Source of the DNA: Todiramphus chloris collaris
Taxonomy: Eukaryota; Chordata; Aves; Coraciiformes; Alcedinidae
Assembly: GCA_025345505.1 (NCBI GenBank)
Contig: JANVCC010000030.1
Coordinates: 11,914,166 to 11,978,165 of the forward strand
Reading direction: 5' to 3'
Length of the DNA: 64,000 nucleotides
Shown: one piece after another, positions 38,190-49,200 of the stretch
How positions within the stretch are numbered: position 1 is the first letter of the stretch
How the letters are laid out: every line of letters begins with the position of its first letter
Program-made: the position numbers and the translations under genes
The notes under the pieces: generated by a model
Told to the model about the DNA's origin: nothing
The model's database searches: none
What the model saw: the letters and a program-made list of their open reading frames with translations, nothing else

Positions 38190-40550
38190 ACCACAGAGAA
38201 GCAACAGGAGCCTGAAAATGCAACTAAGGCCATAGTCTGGGTCCAAAGAGAAAGGGTGTATATTGGCACCCAAAGTTTTGATTGTATCTAATCAAAAAAA
38301 GTTAAATACCATTATTTGTCTCTCAAACTAAACTTTTTCAAAGTCCAGTGATGTCTGAAAACAGGATTTTTGCTCAAAGGGTCATCTCAAATGCTGTATT
38401 GTACACAGCGGTATGATTACAGTGAACAGGAATTAGGAGATCCTAAAACACGCTGACAGCCCCTAATATGCCTTATTGTGCTTCAGTGCTCCAGCTCATA
38501 TGGCACAGTCAGGAGGACCACCCACAGTTCATAACAGCCATAATGGAAAATTGTACAGGCCGGTCTAGCTAGGCATAATTGGATGGGCAAGAAATTGAGT
38601 TTTCCAGCTTTCAGAGCTGTTTACTTGACCTGTTTTAATTTTAGTTGAGATGGAATAATACATTTTTCAAGGAAATATTCAGGCGTTGTCACTTTTTAGC
38701 CTAATAAATCCCATCTTCAGGAGCGCCTCTTAAGATATTCACATTTCTAATGGCAAAGAATACAAACTATTTTGACAATATAGATTAAATTCACAGTACT
38801 TGTACAGCTAACAGCACTTATGCTGAACCATTTGAACTGCTTGAAAGTTTCATAGGAACCAACATGGGGGTTTTTTCACCCTATCATTTGACCTGCTCTC
38901 TCCAACTGTGCTGGCCTGCAGATTACTTCTTCTGACATATTCTTAATGGAAGTCCTGGTGTGCCAGTGTCACCTTGAATTATGTTTATTTTGAAAGCTTG
39001 TGGACATCCACGTTTCCCCCCTCCCCCAAGGAAAAGCACTTTTGGACTGACTGCTGGGAATTGGTATTGGAGTGTGTTTACTTTGCTCCAAGTCCAACAG
39101 GCCTTTGGGCTGAAACTTGAGAAGAGGCTACCAAGACATTTTTTAAAATAAATGGGTCTTAAGCCATGCAACTTCCTAGGCAACCTACCAGAGGCTGCAG
39201 AGATCAGAGCTGTTAAGTTCGTTCAGGCAAGTATCCACTTATGGGACAACGTAATAATAAGGAGGGTTTTCATCAGTATGATTGGATTTGGATGAATTGT
39301 TGTCCATGGTGCCACTGGGTTCTGACAACAGTCTAACACTGCAGGTTGCCTGCACATTTCAGCTGAAAGTTTATGCCATACCATTTTGGAGTAATTGAAA
39401 AAGCCATAAAAAGGCATGAAACTCAATGTTCTGAGATATGGGCTATGATGCATGAGAAGCAGGTGTCCCCTGGAGTGCACCAATGCTTTGGGTGTTCCTC
39501 ATTGCCAGAATGAGCCTTTGACATCCTAGATAGGATGGCACAGATTAAATCAGCCTTAGACCATTCTCATTTAGACCTTGGCCATAGTTCACTCACCCAG
39601 TTCCCAAAATGGGGTATTCTTTGACCTTTCCAGTTCTGTGTCAATCTTTCTTGAGGTTCTTTAAAGCCACTGAAGCCAAGCACCATTTTCCTAGAAGCAC
39701 TCTTAACAGTAAGGTTATTAGAGCTGTGAAGACTTTCAAACCATTTTTTTTTTTCCAGTGGTCAGTGTAGCAATAGTTTTATTTCTCAAAACTTGGGACT
39801 GCAGCGTGAAAGAAAGATCTCAGTAACTTACAGTTTTGCAGTAATCACACACTTGTCATAATCCAGGAAAATAATCCATTTTAAGGCAAACTGAAAACTT
39901 TTCTGTAAATTGAATCAGTACTGGAATCTTCACTCCTCTCTGCCTAGAGCCATATTTGTCCGTTCAGACCCAAGGTGTGTTATCAGGACACTCTGGAAGA
40001 CACTTGTCTGTCTTCCACACTAACAGGAGTCTCTCTGACTCAGTGAGAAATTTGCCTTGATTTCATGGAAACTGGATCAAGCTTTCTACAGCTAAATAAG
40101 AAATTCCCTTTTCCAGTCCTTTGTATAGTGTCTTCCAGCACTGAAAAATCTGTTCAGGTTATTAAAAATAATAATGTTGTCAAACTGACTTTTATTCCTT
40201 TATATTCTGGCTAGAAAAATCAAACTGAGAGAAAAGCTTAAACTCATTAAGCATTAATCTAAAACAAAAGTTTGGAGACAAATATCCATGTTCAGTCTTT
40301 TCATTCTGTAAACAACAGTGTCCTATTAGACAGAGATAACACATGAGGGGTACAGCTGACAAACAACATGTTCCTAGGATCTGTATTCACTATGATGGGA
40401 AGGCAAAAAGAAGGTATATTTACCAGTAATTAACATTTTAACTTGTGTTTGGTGAAATCCATAATGTGATTAAAAAAAATAAGAATTCCTTGATCACAGG
40501 GAGAAGCAATTACCTAAATAACAGCTACTGAAAAGTTGTCCGGAGGTATA
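38190..40550. other. Unique DNA, no gene recognised
   Basis: Only short unsupported frames are present. A T run lies near 39744-39753. No repeat family is recognised. Confidence 0.5.
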
Positions 40551-40551
40551 T

Positions 40552-40582
<31 letters not shown>
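40551..40582 (+). repeat. (TAA)n microsatellite
   Basis: About ten perfect ATA/TAA units are followed by a short A run and a C-rich stretch. Confidence 0.95.
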
Positions 40583-40587
<5 letters not shown>

Positions 40588-40924
40588 GATCCCCCTCCCC
40601 AGTGGGAAATGATTACCCAGTAATCCATGCCACTTAGTCAAATATCAGAACAGGATCCGATAGACCCATAATTAGCAATGTAACAAGCAGAGCCTTGAGA
40701 AAACAAGCTGGTCCTCAAGACAATAATCTTCATTGCTAGCACCCATCCAACAGGCTTCATCTCAAGGAGTGAATGAGGCAGGCAAGATTAGAAAAGGACC
40801 TACAGAGCCAGCAGGAAAGTTCCCCGTGTGCTACTTTGAGTGGCCTTCAAGGGGGTAAAAGGAGGAGACATAGGAGGGGGCAAAGCAGTCGTGCTCCCCC
40901 CCTTCCCCCGCCCAAAAAAGAATG

Positions 40925-41110
40925 AAAAAGAAAGGAAAAGAATCCAACTTGCTTCTGCTGAAGCTGCCTAGCGACACACAACTAATTACTATGACTGGTC
41001 CCCTGTTTGCAGATCTTGTTATCAGTAAAAATAATAATAAATTGAGCCCTAGCAGTCTGGATATCTGCAATTACAGTGTGAATTGCATGAGAGGATTATA
41101 TGAAGTGCTC
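40925..41110. promoter_or_regulatory. Candidate conserved noncoding element
   Basis: This repeat-free block includes ACACAACTAATTACTATGAC (40975-40994), GATCTTGTTATCAG (a GATA-type core) and CTGCAATTACAGTGTGAATT. Evenly spaced homeodomain-like cores in a mixed-composition context are enhancer-like. It is untested and inferred from composition and motifs. Confidence 0.3.
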
Positions 41111-41685
41111 TTGGCGTGGAGGGTGGGGGACCAAGGCGCTTCAACTTGAGAGCAGTAAGCAGCTGCTTTGGGGCTTTGCACCTGCTGCTCACCAGGCTGT
41201 TTTCACCTCTAGACGAAAACAGGCTTCTCTCTCTTCCTCTGTCTCATTTCTTTTCATAGAGTGCACGAACGCAAAAACAGAGGAGGATTTTTATTGTAAA
41301 AAAAAAAAACACAAAAAAACCCCCACAAACCAGGAGAGAAAATGAAATTGTCTTCTTAAAGAAGTTTCACTGAAGAAGCATGAGAGGCATCTTATGGCAG
41401 TGAAGGGGAATCTGAAGATGGAGTGTGGGGCCAAAGAAACAGGCAAGCCGGCTCCATTTTAATGCAGAGGCAGCAGACAGAGTGCGATCTGAGATTGGCA
41501 AAGTTTCAATGTAAATCCAGGGGGGCAAGGGGGATGGGGCTGGGATGAGAAGAAAGGACTCTTTTACTGTTTCATGCTTCTAAGTCCTGCCGATCAGCAT
41601 AAGCTCAGCTCGACATTCTGGGAATAGCAATGAGGCACACACAACAATCAAAACACCCTAAATCTGTTTGATGATTCAGACACTT
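41111..41685. other. Unique DNA, no gene recognised
   Basis: Mixed-composition sequence with an A/C-rich tract at 41299-41330. No gene or repeat family is seen. Confidence 0.5.
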
Positions 41686-41870
41686 CGTGCATCTGCACCG
41701 ACAAAATGGGACTTCAATTAAATAACTTGCAGATTTCCACAGAGGGGGAAAAAGTCGGGGGAACATGAGGATTTTTAATTAGTAACTCCGAATACAAGCC
41801 GTTTTTTTAATTAGGTGTTTGCACTACCACTTTATTCTTAAAGGGAGATTTGTAAGCGTGTGGGATTGTT
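41686..41870. promoter_or_regulatory. Candidate conserved noncoding element
   Basis: Repeated homeodomain-type cores occur here (CTTCAATTAAATAAC near 41712; TTTTTAATTAGTAACTCC near 41772; TTTTTTAATTAGGTG near 41803), interspersed with CpG-containing segments. No repeat family is recognised. Inference only. Confidence 0.3.
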
Positions 41871-42119
41871 GTGAAAGAAGATCCTGGACAGTTTGTTCCT
41901 AACATTTTGTTGCAACATGCATTTGCTCCTAAACAACTTTTCTTTACCAGCTGAAACTCAGCTACAATTCCAAGCAAACTGTTCAAATTACGACTGAGAT
42001 TTTTTTGGAAAGCTTTAGGTGCATACACACATCCATAAATATATACACGCATACGTGTGGTGCCCAGGATACGTTTCAGGGCCCTGCAACCGTTTTCCTG
42101 TGTTTCTATGGTTCAAATT

Positions 42120-42261
42120 ACTCTCTGTGGTTAATCTGGTTATATATATGAAAAACTGTACTGTAGCTATTTTATACATAACTGTACCATACTCTCTGTG
42201 GTTAATATGATTATATATATTTAAAACTGTACTGTAGACATCTTATAGATTACTGTACCAT
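42120..42261 (+). repeat. Diverged 71-bp tandem duplication
   Basis: Copy 1 (42120-42190) and copy 2 (42191-42261) have the same length and differ at about nine positions by eye. Both start ACTCTCTGTGGTTAAT and end ACTGTACCAT. It is older than the perfect 55-bp duplication at 23.9 kb. Confidence 0.93.
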
Positions 42262-42392
42262 ACACAGGGTTTAAACAGAGATAGAAGTTTTTAACACAGT
42301 TGAATGAAATTCCCATGTAACTTTACTGCACTGCAGCCACCACTTTTAGAGCAAACCACTAATGATTGCAAGCTTCAGAGTCTGAAAAACGA

Positions 42393-42461
42393 TGGGTGAA
42401 ATCCCAGACCCTTTGAAGTCATTGAGTGCTTTTCATTGACTACTGGGGTCAGGATTCACGC
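42393..42461. repeat. Imperfect palindromic MITE-like repeat
   Basis: The left arm (about 42395-42424, GTGAAATCCCAGACCC then GAAGTCATTGA) is an imperfect reverse complement of the right arm (about 42434-42459, TCATTGACTACTGGGGTCAG then GATTCAC). This is the form of palindromic ancient repeats of archosaurs and turtles with a 'gaagtcaatgg / ccattgacttc' core, comparable to the MITE-like Chompy type described in crocodilians. The family name is tentative. Confidence 0.55.
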
Positions 42462-43198
42462 TCAAAATCTCTGGTGTGAGATCTGGCATGGCACAGTGAT
42501 GTACATGTCTCTCAAATGCACACACATGCACTGTGAACCTGCAAATTCTCCCCATGCAAAATCATCCTCTCTGCAGCAGGCCATGATTTTGGAGCCCTAG
42601 AAAATAGATCTAGTCTTTTTAGTAGACTAACCACCTAGTAACACTAGAATGAGGACACTTCTGTGTTAATTTTAAAAATATGACCAAAGAGGAAGCTGTG
42701 TCATTAAGATATTTTTGAATCCTTATCTGTTGGTTCTTGGACAATTTTTGCTTTGATAAAACATATCCAATAATGTGGAAGAGATTAAACATTGGATTTC
42801 TCCCCCCTCTTCCTAACAGGGGTACAGCAAGGAGATCATATAAAGAGGGACCATAATCATTTATCCAAACGCAAACAAACCTAAGTATGAGGATTTACCA
42901 CAGACTGACTTTCTTTTTTAAAAATTTATTTCATGTGTTAATACAAAGACTATTTAGCAAAAGTAGAATGCCAGGATTTGCATATGAATAGGTACCTAAA
43001 GATCAACGAGATCAACTCATTAGGGTCTGAACATCTAAACATAGGAAAGTCAAAGAGGCCAGAGCTCAAGAGCCCGCTGCTGAGATTCCCAGTAACTAAT
43101 CCAAGCAAAGCTGGTAGTTTTAAACTTACTACTATTTTTCCTGCCTTAACAAAAAAAATCCTTTACCTGAAATCAAAGCTCAGTCCAAGGAAAATAGC
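42462..43198. other. Unique AT-rich DNA
   Basis: No gene or repeat family is recognised. A 74-codon + frame at 42978-43202 has no recognisable features. Confidence 0.5.
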
Positions 43199-43615
43199 CT
43201 AGTGATTATGTCTGGGACTCAATTTCTTCCTCTGCCACAGCCTTTCTCCATGTCATTGGGCAAGTCATTTAGGAGGGGATTCATCTCACCTAGCAGTAGC
43301 TGTCTCAAAGGGAGGGATTGTCATCTAGGCTCCCTTTGCAGTCATTTGGAAAAAGGGACTTTCTAAAGGGCCGTTCATTCTCGCTGTAGTATCGCCTCCT
43401 AAGACAGTGTTGAAATCTCTGGCTGCAGGTGCTTATCTCGGCCTCTTGCCTATGCCAAGAGTGTCTCAGAGTAGCTCATACTGAAATGAGTATGGAGTCC
43501 GATGTGCCTCAGTTCATCATCTGTAAAATGGGATTAAGTGATTAATGCTACCCCTGTATCTCATGGGTGAGTTAGGAAGTGGAATATATTATAAACCATG
43601 AGATGTTCAGATATT
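43199..43615 (+). repeat. MIR-like SINE split by an insertion of about 230 bp
   Basis: The 5' piece (43199-43272) follows the MIR order: head, CTCTGCCAC, then ATTGGGCAAGTCATTTA. The 3' piece resumes at about 43504 with GTGCCTCAGTTCATCATCTG then TAAAATGGG and continues to about 43615. In the consensus these pieces are separated by only a few bases. The intervening 43273-43503 does not match MIR and looks inserted. Confidence 0.6.
43273..43503. mobile_element. Unidentified insertion inside a MIR-like element
   Basis: About 230 bp starting GGAGGGGATTCATCTCACCT interrupts the MIR-like copy between its 'gggcaagtcattta' and 'gtgcctcagtt' segments. I do not see convincing terminal inverted repeats or a target-site duplication, and I do not recognise the family. 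It could be a nonautonomous transposon or another old repeat. Confidence 0.35.
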
Positions 43616-44157
43616 AAAATAGTGGGAGTGATATGGATACCATAAAAAGATAAGGTCCTGATCCAGTATCTGTGGCAACCAAGGGAATCTCTCCTCTGGC
43701 CTTTTGTGGGTATTAGATCAATCAATCCCCAGTGACATTATCCATTCACTGCAGAGTAAGTGAAGGTATGGCCAGAATTTTTCCACCGGCAGAGAAGGGA
43801 GAGGGTATGGGAAAGCCCTGACCTTACTCTATGCTTGAATAGTAGGAAGAGGGAAAGCACAAACAGGCTTTCAAAGCTGCCTACAGGATTTGGACACATC
43901 AGCTTATTAATGTTAGCGGAAATTGGGCATCCACATCTCTGGAAATTTCAGACTCTGCATTTACAACACAAAAAGAGCCCAACCACAGAGGAGATATTTC
44001 CCTAATCTTGGCACCACTGCAGATTTTTGTTTGAGCTTCCTTGGATTAGACCTTTAGCAAACGGCACTGCTTGGATGTTACAGGAAGGACGCTTTTACTC
44101 CTTATCCACGCCGAGGTGTAGCAGCCCAGTGTCAGGGCAGCATATTCTCATGGCAAG
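43616..44157. other. Unique DNA, no gene recognised
   Basis: A short segment near 43651 (AAGGTCCTGATCCAGTATCT) resembles the edge of the palindromic ancient repeats but is too short to call. Nothing else is recognised. Confidence 0.45.
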
Positions 44158-44322
44158 ATCCTGAGTCTGTCATTAAATCCATCTTTTGACCCTGGGCAAG
44201 TCACTTAACCTCAGTTTCCTCTGACTGTAAAATGTAGATAAAATATTCCCTGCCTCATGGCAGTGTTGGGAAGATTAACAGTTAGACATTGTTCTGAGAG
44301 CCTTGAATAAGAGCTGCGAGTG
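44158..44322 (+). repeat. MIR-like SINE
   Basis: It contains, in consensus order: a degraded 'gctctgccactgactg' region; CTGGGCAAGTCACTTAACC (44192-44210); CAGTTTCCTCTGACTGTAAA (44212-44231); a CCCTGCCTCATGGCAGTGTT segment; and GGAAGATTAACA with a 3' remnant to about 44322. This is one of the clearest ancient SINE copies in the window. Confidence 0.7.
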
Positions 44323-45889
44323 CATGCAGAGTACTGTTTCTATTGGATACTGCTTTCTCTTTCTACATACAGAAGGGCTGACTTTTAAACTGGCAAGCAG
44401 CCCAGGCCCGTGACTAGTGGTGTCCCCCATTTGAATGCACAATAACTACAGTTGCATGCACAAATTGGGTAGCCGTGCATGGAAACTGGACACACAGTTG
44501 TTTACAGAACAGAAGAGTTTCTCTCTCACACTCGCTTGGAAAACTGAAGGACTCCATTTATTAAGAAGAAAAAGCAATGCCTCCACACGTGCAATATCAA
44601 ACAGCTTCTAGGCAGTGTTTTAAACAGGTTAATAAGGTATAATATCATTCCCTCCAGAGACTGTAAGGTGGGCACTTTATGTTGACCTGAGTTAAAATTT
44701 CATACTCATTTTACAACTCTTGCAGGCTGTCTTGGTTTAAACGTGCCAGGTGAGATCTTTCGGGGAAGTTGAGAAGTGAAAAGATCTGCAGGTATTTTGT
44801 TTGACGTTTGTAAATCAGGACTGAAATAAATGGCATAAGTGCAGTTTACCCTGAGATAAACTGGACTTGGCTGAGGATCTGGCACTCTTTATATATGAGC
44901 CCATAAACAAACCACAATCAGGACAGCATTACACATTGTGTGAAGCCTCAGGAGGGCTGCTTGGCCAGGGGTTGGGCTCTGCTACCCTCACTAAAGAGCC
45001 CTGGGAGGGTTGGGTGGACAGGGAAAGCACAGGGCAGGGTGGTCTGGGCTGCACTGGGTGGTGGTGTGCTGGTGGGCTGTGGGGATCCATCCCAGCAGCA
45101 GTGAGCTGCGCTGGGAGGAAGGCAGGCTGTATAGTCCCCCTGTGCACAGTCTGATCTCTGGGCATTTTGCAGAATCATAACTCTGGGAGGAAAATTAAAA
45201 TCTTACAAATAATGTGGGGTTAAGAGGAGAAGGAAGAGGGAGTGAGGGCAGAGAGCCACTGGCATGGACAGCATTATTTTTCTCACTCACACAACTCCTT
45301 TTCCTACAAAAGCTAAACCTTTAACCAGGAACACTGCATATCTCTGTATTCTCTGCTTTCTGCCTGGCTGTCATTGGAGGTATCTAGAAGGGATGGCAGC
45401 AAGCTTTTCCATCTTCTTTCCTGTGCAACACAGCTTCATGGCCAACCTTGCTCCAAGAGTATCCCACTTACAGGTACCTTCCTGTGCCCCGGGCTCAGTC
45501 TGTGCTGTAGCCCTGTTAGTATCAGAAGTCAATGTTCCTCTCAGACCTCAGCACACTAAAAGGAGATGATATTCTGGGGTGATATCAGGCCTTGTTGCCT
45601 TATTTATGGGGAAGAAACAGGCTGCCTAGGTCTCTCTTCAGGGTGGGTGAGCAGCATCAGCTTAGGATGTCCCCATCGCTACGGCTTATCTGCTTTAAGC
45701 AGTAATACACTAATTTACTACTGTGGTAGGAATGATTGAAATCTTTAGACATAATGGAGGAAGTTTAATAGGGTCTACTGAGAAACCCAGGTGTTTAGAT
45801 CAGCTTAAAAATAATAACCTTCTCCCCTGCTGAGCACTTTCTTTTCACAATAAGCTCAGCTTTTATTCTTAACCATAAAGACTACCTCA
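44323..45889. other. Unique DNA, no gene recognised
   Basis: From 44940 to 45165 the sequence is GC-richer, and frames open on both strands without protein features. No repeat family is seen. Confidence 0.5.
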
Positions 45890-46260
45890 GACAGGAAATT
45901 ATTCACGTGATTGGTCTTTACAAGTAGCGGAGGGTTTAAACTCGGGGCTCGAGAGGTCATTAGTGGACAGCCATGTGATTAACCTCTGCTTGCCCGTTTC
46001 TTTTCACACTTTGTTAACAGCTCCCATTATTGCCCTTCTGTGTCTCAAGGAAGTAGTTTATTGACAGTATTAAAAATACATAGCTACAAATTCCAAAGAG
46101 CCCATCCTTGTGTAAAAACTCCAGTAATTTCTAGCCAGATGATATACACCGGGCAGAGCCCCTCAATTTCTGACGAAAGGGAATCCAGAAATATTTTCAC
46201 CCATTAAAACTGGATTTGAGAGAACATCTGTTTGGTTTACCCGTTTGCAGGACCTGTTCT
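45890..46260. promoter_or_regulatory. Candidate conserved noncoding element
   Basis: This repeat-free block has CpG-containing segments (AAACTCGGGGCTCGAGAGGT at 45939-45958; ATACACCGGGCAGAGCCCCT near 46145) between AT-rich motif clusters (CATGTGATTAACC, TTTGTTAACAGC). The composition and lack of decay signatures are enhancer-like. Conservation has not been tested. Confidence 0.3.
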
Positions 46261-49200
46261 CTAGCCTGTCTCAGAAAGTTTTACACCACAAAAAAAGCTG
46301 AGGTTTAGTTAAGCAGGTAGTGTTAGTGCTTGTCTTAACGTACCGCAGCTTAATAGGAGTCACACCAGATGCTCGGTATTTTTTTTTAGTAGGGATGGAC
46401 ACCCAGAGTACTTTGAAATCTTGATCAGAATGATGCAGGCTGTACTTTCAATGCTGTTTTGATTTTGAGATAGTACATGTGATACTTACTTGTTTTCAGA
46501 CCAAACGAGCAACTCTGCGTTTCTGTTCTCTGAAGTGCTGACTGTGCCCCTGGAGCTCAGGATGCTCTGGGCGAGGGACAGCTGGAGAGCAGCGTGCATT
46601 ACTCTGTCCGCATACCTGCATGGCACACAGTCCCCTCCCTCTAACACACACGGACCTGGGGGGTCTTGTGCACAGTAGGATCCCTTCCCACAGCCAAAGA
46701 AACCAAGCCGCAGGAAAAAAAACATCAGCGCAGAAGTGAAATGTCCTGAAAGAGGAATAGACGTCCTGTGAATATAATGCCAAATGGTAGCATTTTGCAC
46801 TTGTCTGGACTTTGCAAGTATCTTGCATAAAATTAACAGTGAAGATTGCAACGAAAAAAAAACCCAAACCTGCAGCAAAAGCTTGGATCAGGGGATAGGG
46901 GTGCCTCTTTTACTTATTTATTTTGCATTGTTGTTGCAGGATAAGTTCAAGAGGGAAGTGAAAGGGGGGAGGTGTTCAATGGGGCCTTTCCAAAGGAAAA
47001 GGATCTTTTGGACAGAAAGGAGAGTGTCAAGGCATTTTGACAGAAAGTGGCTGAATGTGTCTTTTCTAGTTAACTTCTGTGAACTGCTGGGCATTTCCGC
47101 GCACAAAGGGGCACTTTCTTGGCAGCTGAGGAGAGAGGGCAGAAGTCAGAGAGGGCAAAAGAGGAAGGCAAAGGGGAACATCAGTTTATGAATGCAAAAC
47201 TTACAGTAGATTTTTTTTTTAAGTAGAACATGTACACTGAAGAAAGCCCCTGGGTGCCCATAACCCTTGTCTGGCATTTATTTGGCAGAAAACCCAAGGC
47301 TCAGTGAATTTACCAGTGCCTCAGGAATAATCCACCCACCACATCACTCAGCCTGAGCTCAACCCAGCAGAGCGCTGAGCTGCTTCAATTCCTCTTGAAG
47401 TTGCTCAGTGTTGCAGTGCTCAGAAACTTGCAGGAATGAGACTGTAGCTCAGATGACTCCGGTCCTGGTTTGGACCTGCAGATCCCAGTGTCCATTGTTG
47501 GCCAAGGTGAAGACATGGAACATGTAGATGAAAATTCAGAGAAGATGCGTATGGGATACCAGAGGTAGCTCAGGTACCAGTAGCTCTGGTATCTACATCA
47601 TTTATGGCACCAGGGTAGATTATTTAATGCTGGCTCATTCAGCTCTACACTACATTACAGGTCAGATATAGCCTAAGAATTCCAAGTTTGCCTACTCCAT
47701 CAGTTACTCTGTTTAGACTTTTGGGTTTTAAATAAAATGGGGAAATTAAGTTACTTGACAGAAGGGAAAACAAAAGGCATCTTTAGGGATTATGAAAGCT
47801 TCCATAAAGATAAACAAGGAAAACACCTTTTTTTCTTTAGCTTTACCTATATCTGACTGTTTCTTTATCTGTAGGCCAAGCCAGACTAGGTTTTCCTTTG
47901 TGATAACTACAGAGCAGAAATGAGGCAAGATTTTAAATTTACTGTGAATTAAATTAAAAGCTATTCCAGGAGAAAGGTGAGATCAATCAGAAAGGTTTGT
48001 GCAGGTCTCTAGAAACAGCAGAGATGGAGCTGTGGGAATTAAAAAGCTGTGCAAAAGCAGCAATGACATGAACATTTGAATCAGGAACCTCAGCAGCAGC
48101 TTCTAATTGCAGAGAATATAATTTTGATTATTTAGAGGGGGAAACTCAAGGTAAGGCCCCAAGAGAAAGGCTGCTTGCAGTTTAATTGGCTCCATAGATC
48201 CTTTTGGCATTGGCCATTTATGTATAAACTGGTCGAGAAGTAGTTTTGTGAGGAGAGTCGGAACTGTATTTTGTGTTGTGACTTTCCCCTCAGAAGGAAG
48301 AACTATGGTTTAACCAAACTTAATTCATTTACATTACTATTTAAGAGCAAAGGGGAATGAAGGCAGAGAAGTCAGATAAGGACTCATTAAGATGTTTTTA
48401 CTTTTGAACTCTATTAGAAAGATGTATCTGTTGAGCAGCATGAAAACAACATAGCAGAGATGTTAGTAAAGTTTGAATGGTGAAGAGCCTCTACCCAACA
48501 CATTTTAGTAATTTACCTGTACCTGGTAACAACCCTCTAATTAAAACTGTGTCAGAGCTTCTATGTATTCTCAGGTTTCTGGAATTTATCACTTGACTTT
48601 AAAAAGTAGCTGCTGGCTAAAATTTGTCATATAGGGACTTACACAGGAGCATGTTTTAAATGATAACAATAAAAAAAACCCCTTTGACAGCTTTATAAGC
48701 TATTACAGTGTTTCAAAAAAAAGAAATCTGTCAGTTTAAGTTTTCTGAGGACCCCCTGGAAATAGTGCTGTCTGTTAAACAGCAGTCTCTGACATTTGGA
48801 GATTGTTTATAAGTGTTGGGAGTGAAGCCAGGTACCTCAGCTGAGGCATGTTCCCAAAAGAAGTTATTGCAGGTGTGTTTTATTAACTTACCTCCCTCTG
48901 TATTTCTTTTGCATTTTAGGTCAGAAACTTCAAGGACTGGGTCTCTCTGGTTTGCTTGTGTTGTTTTATTCTGACTGCAGTACAAAGGCAGGGTCACATT
49001 TGGACTAGGTCTTGTTGTGCTGTTGTTTTGTTTGGGTTTTGCATTGTTGTATTTTTTTTTTTTACAGGATGAAACACTGAAACTTGGCTGAATTTGAGAT
49101 TGGGAGCTCTCAGCTGAAGTTGTTTTGCTGTGCACTGATCCTTCTTCTTCCACTGTGGAGGTTTCAAGGTAGGAATATAGGCTGTACTTGTTCCAGTGCT

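Noticed and set aside
37453..38273. Long frames of about 200-256 codons on both strands
   Set aside because: They run through the N gap and the GAAA microsatellite, so most of their residues are undetermined or repeat-encoded.
42120..42261. Considered as a CRISPR-like repeat pair
   Set aside because: Two adjoining diverged units without spacers in vertebrate DNA are a tandem duplication, not an array.
46486..47191. Overlapping frames of 123-135 codons on both strands
   Set aside because: Open frames on both strands over the same bases, with no domain evidence, point to composition rather than a gene.
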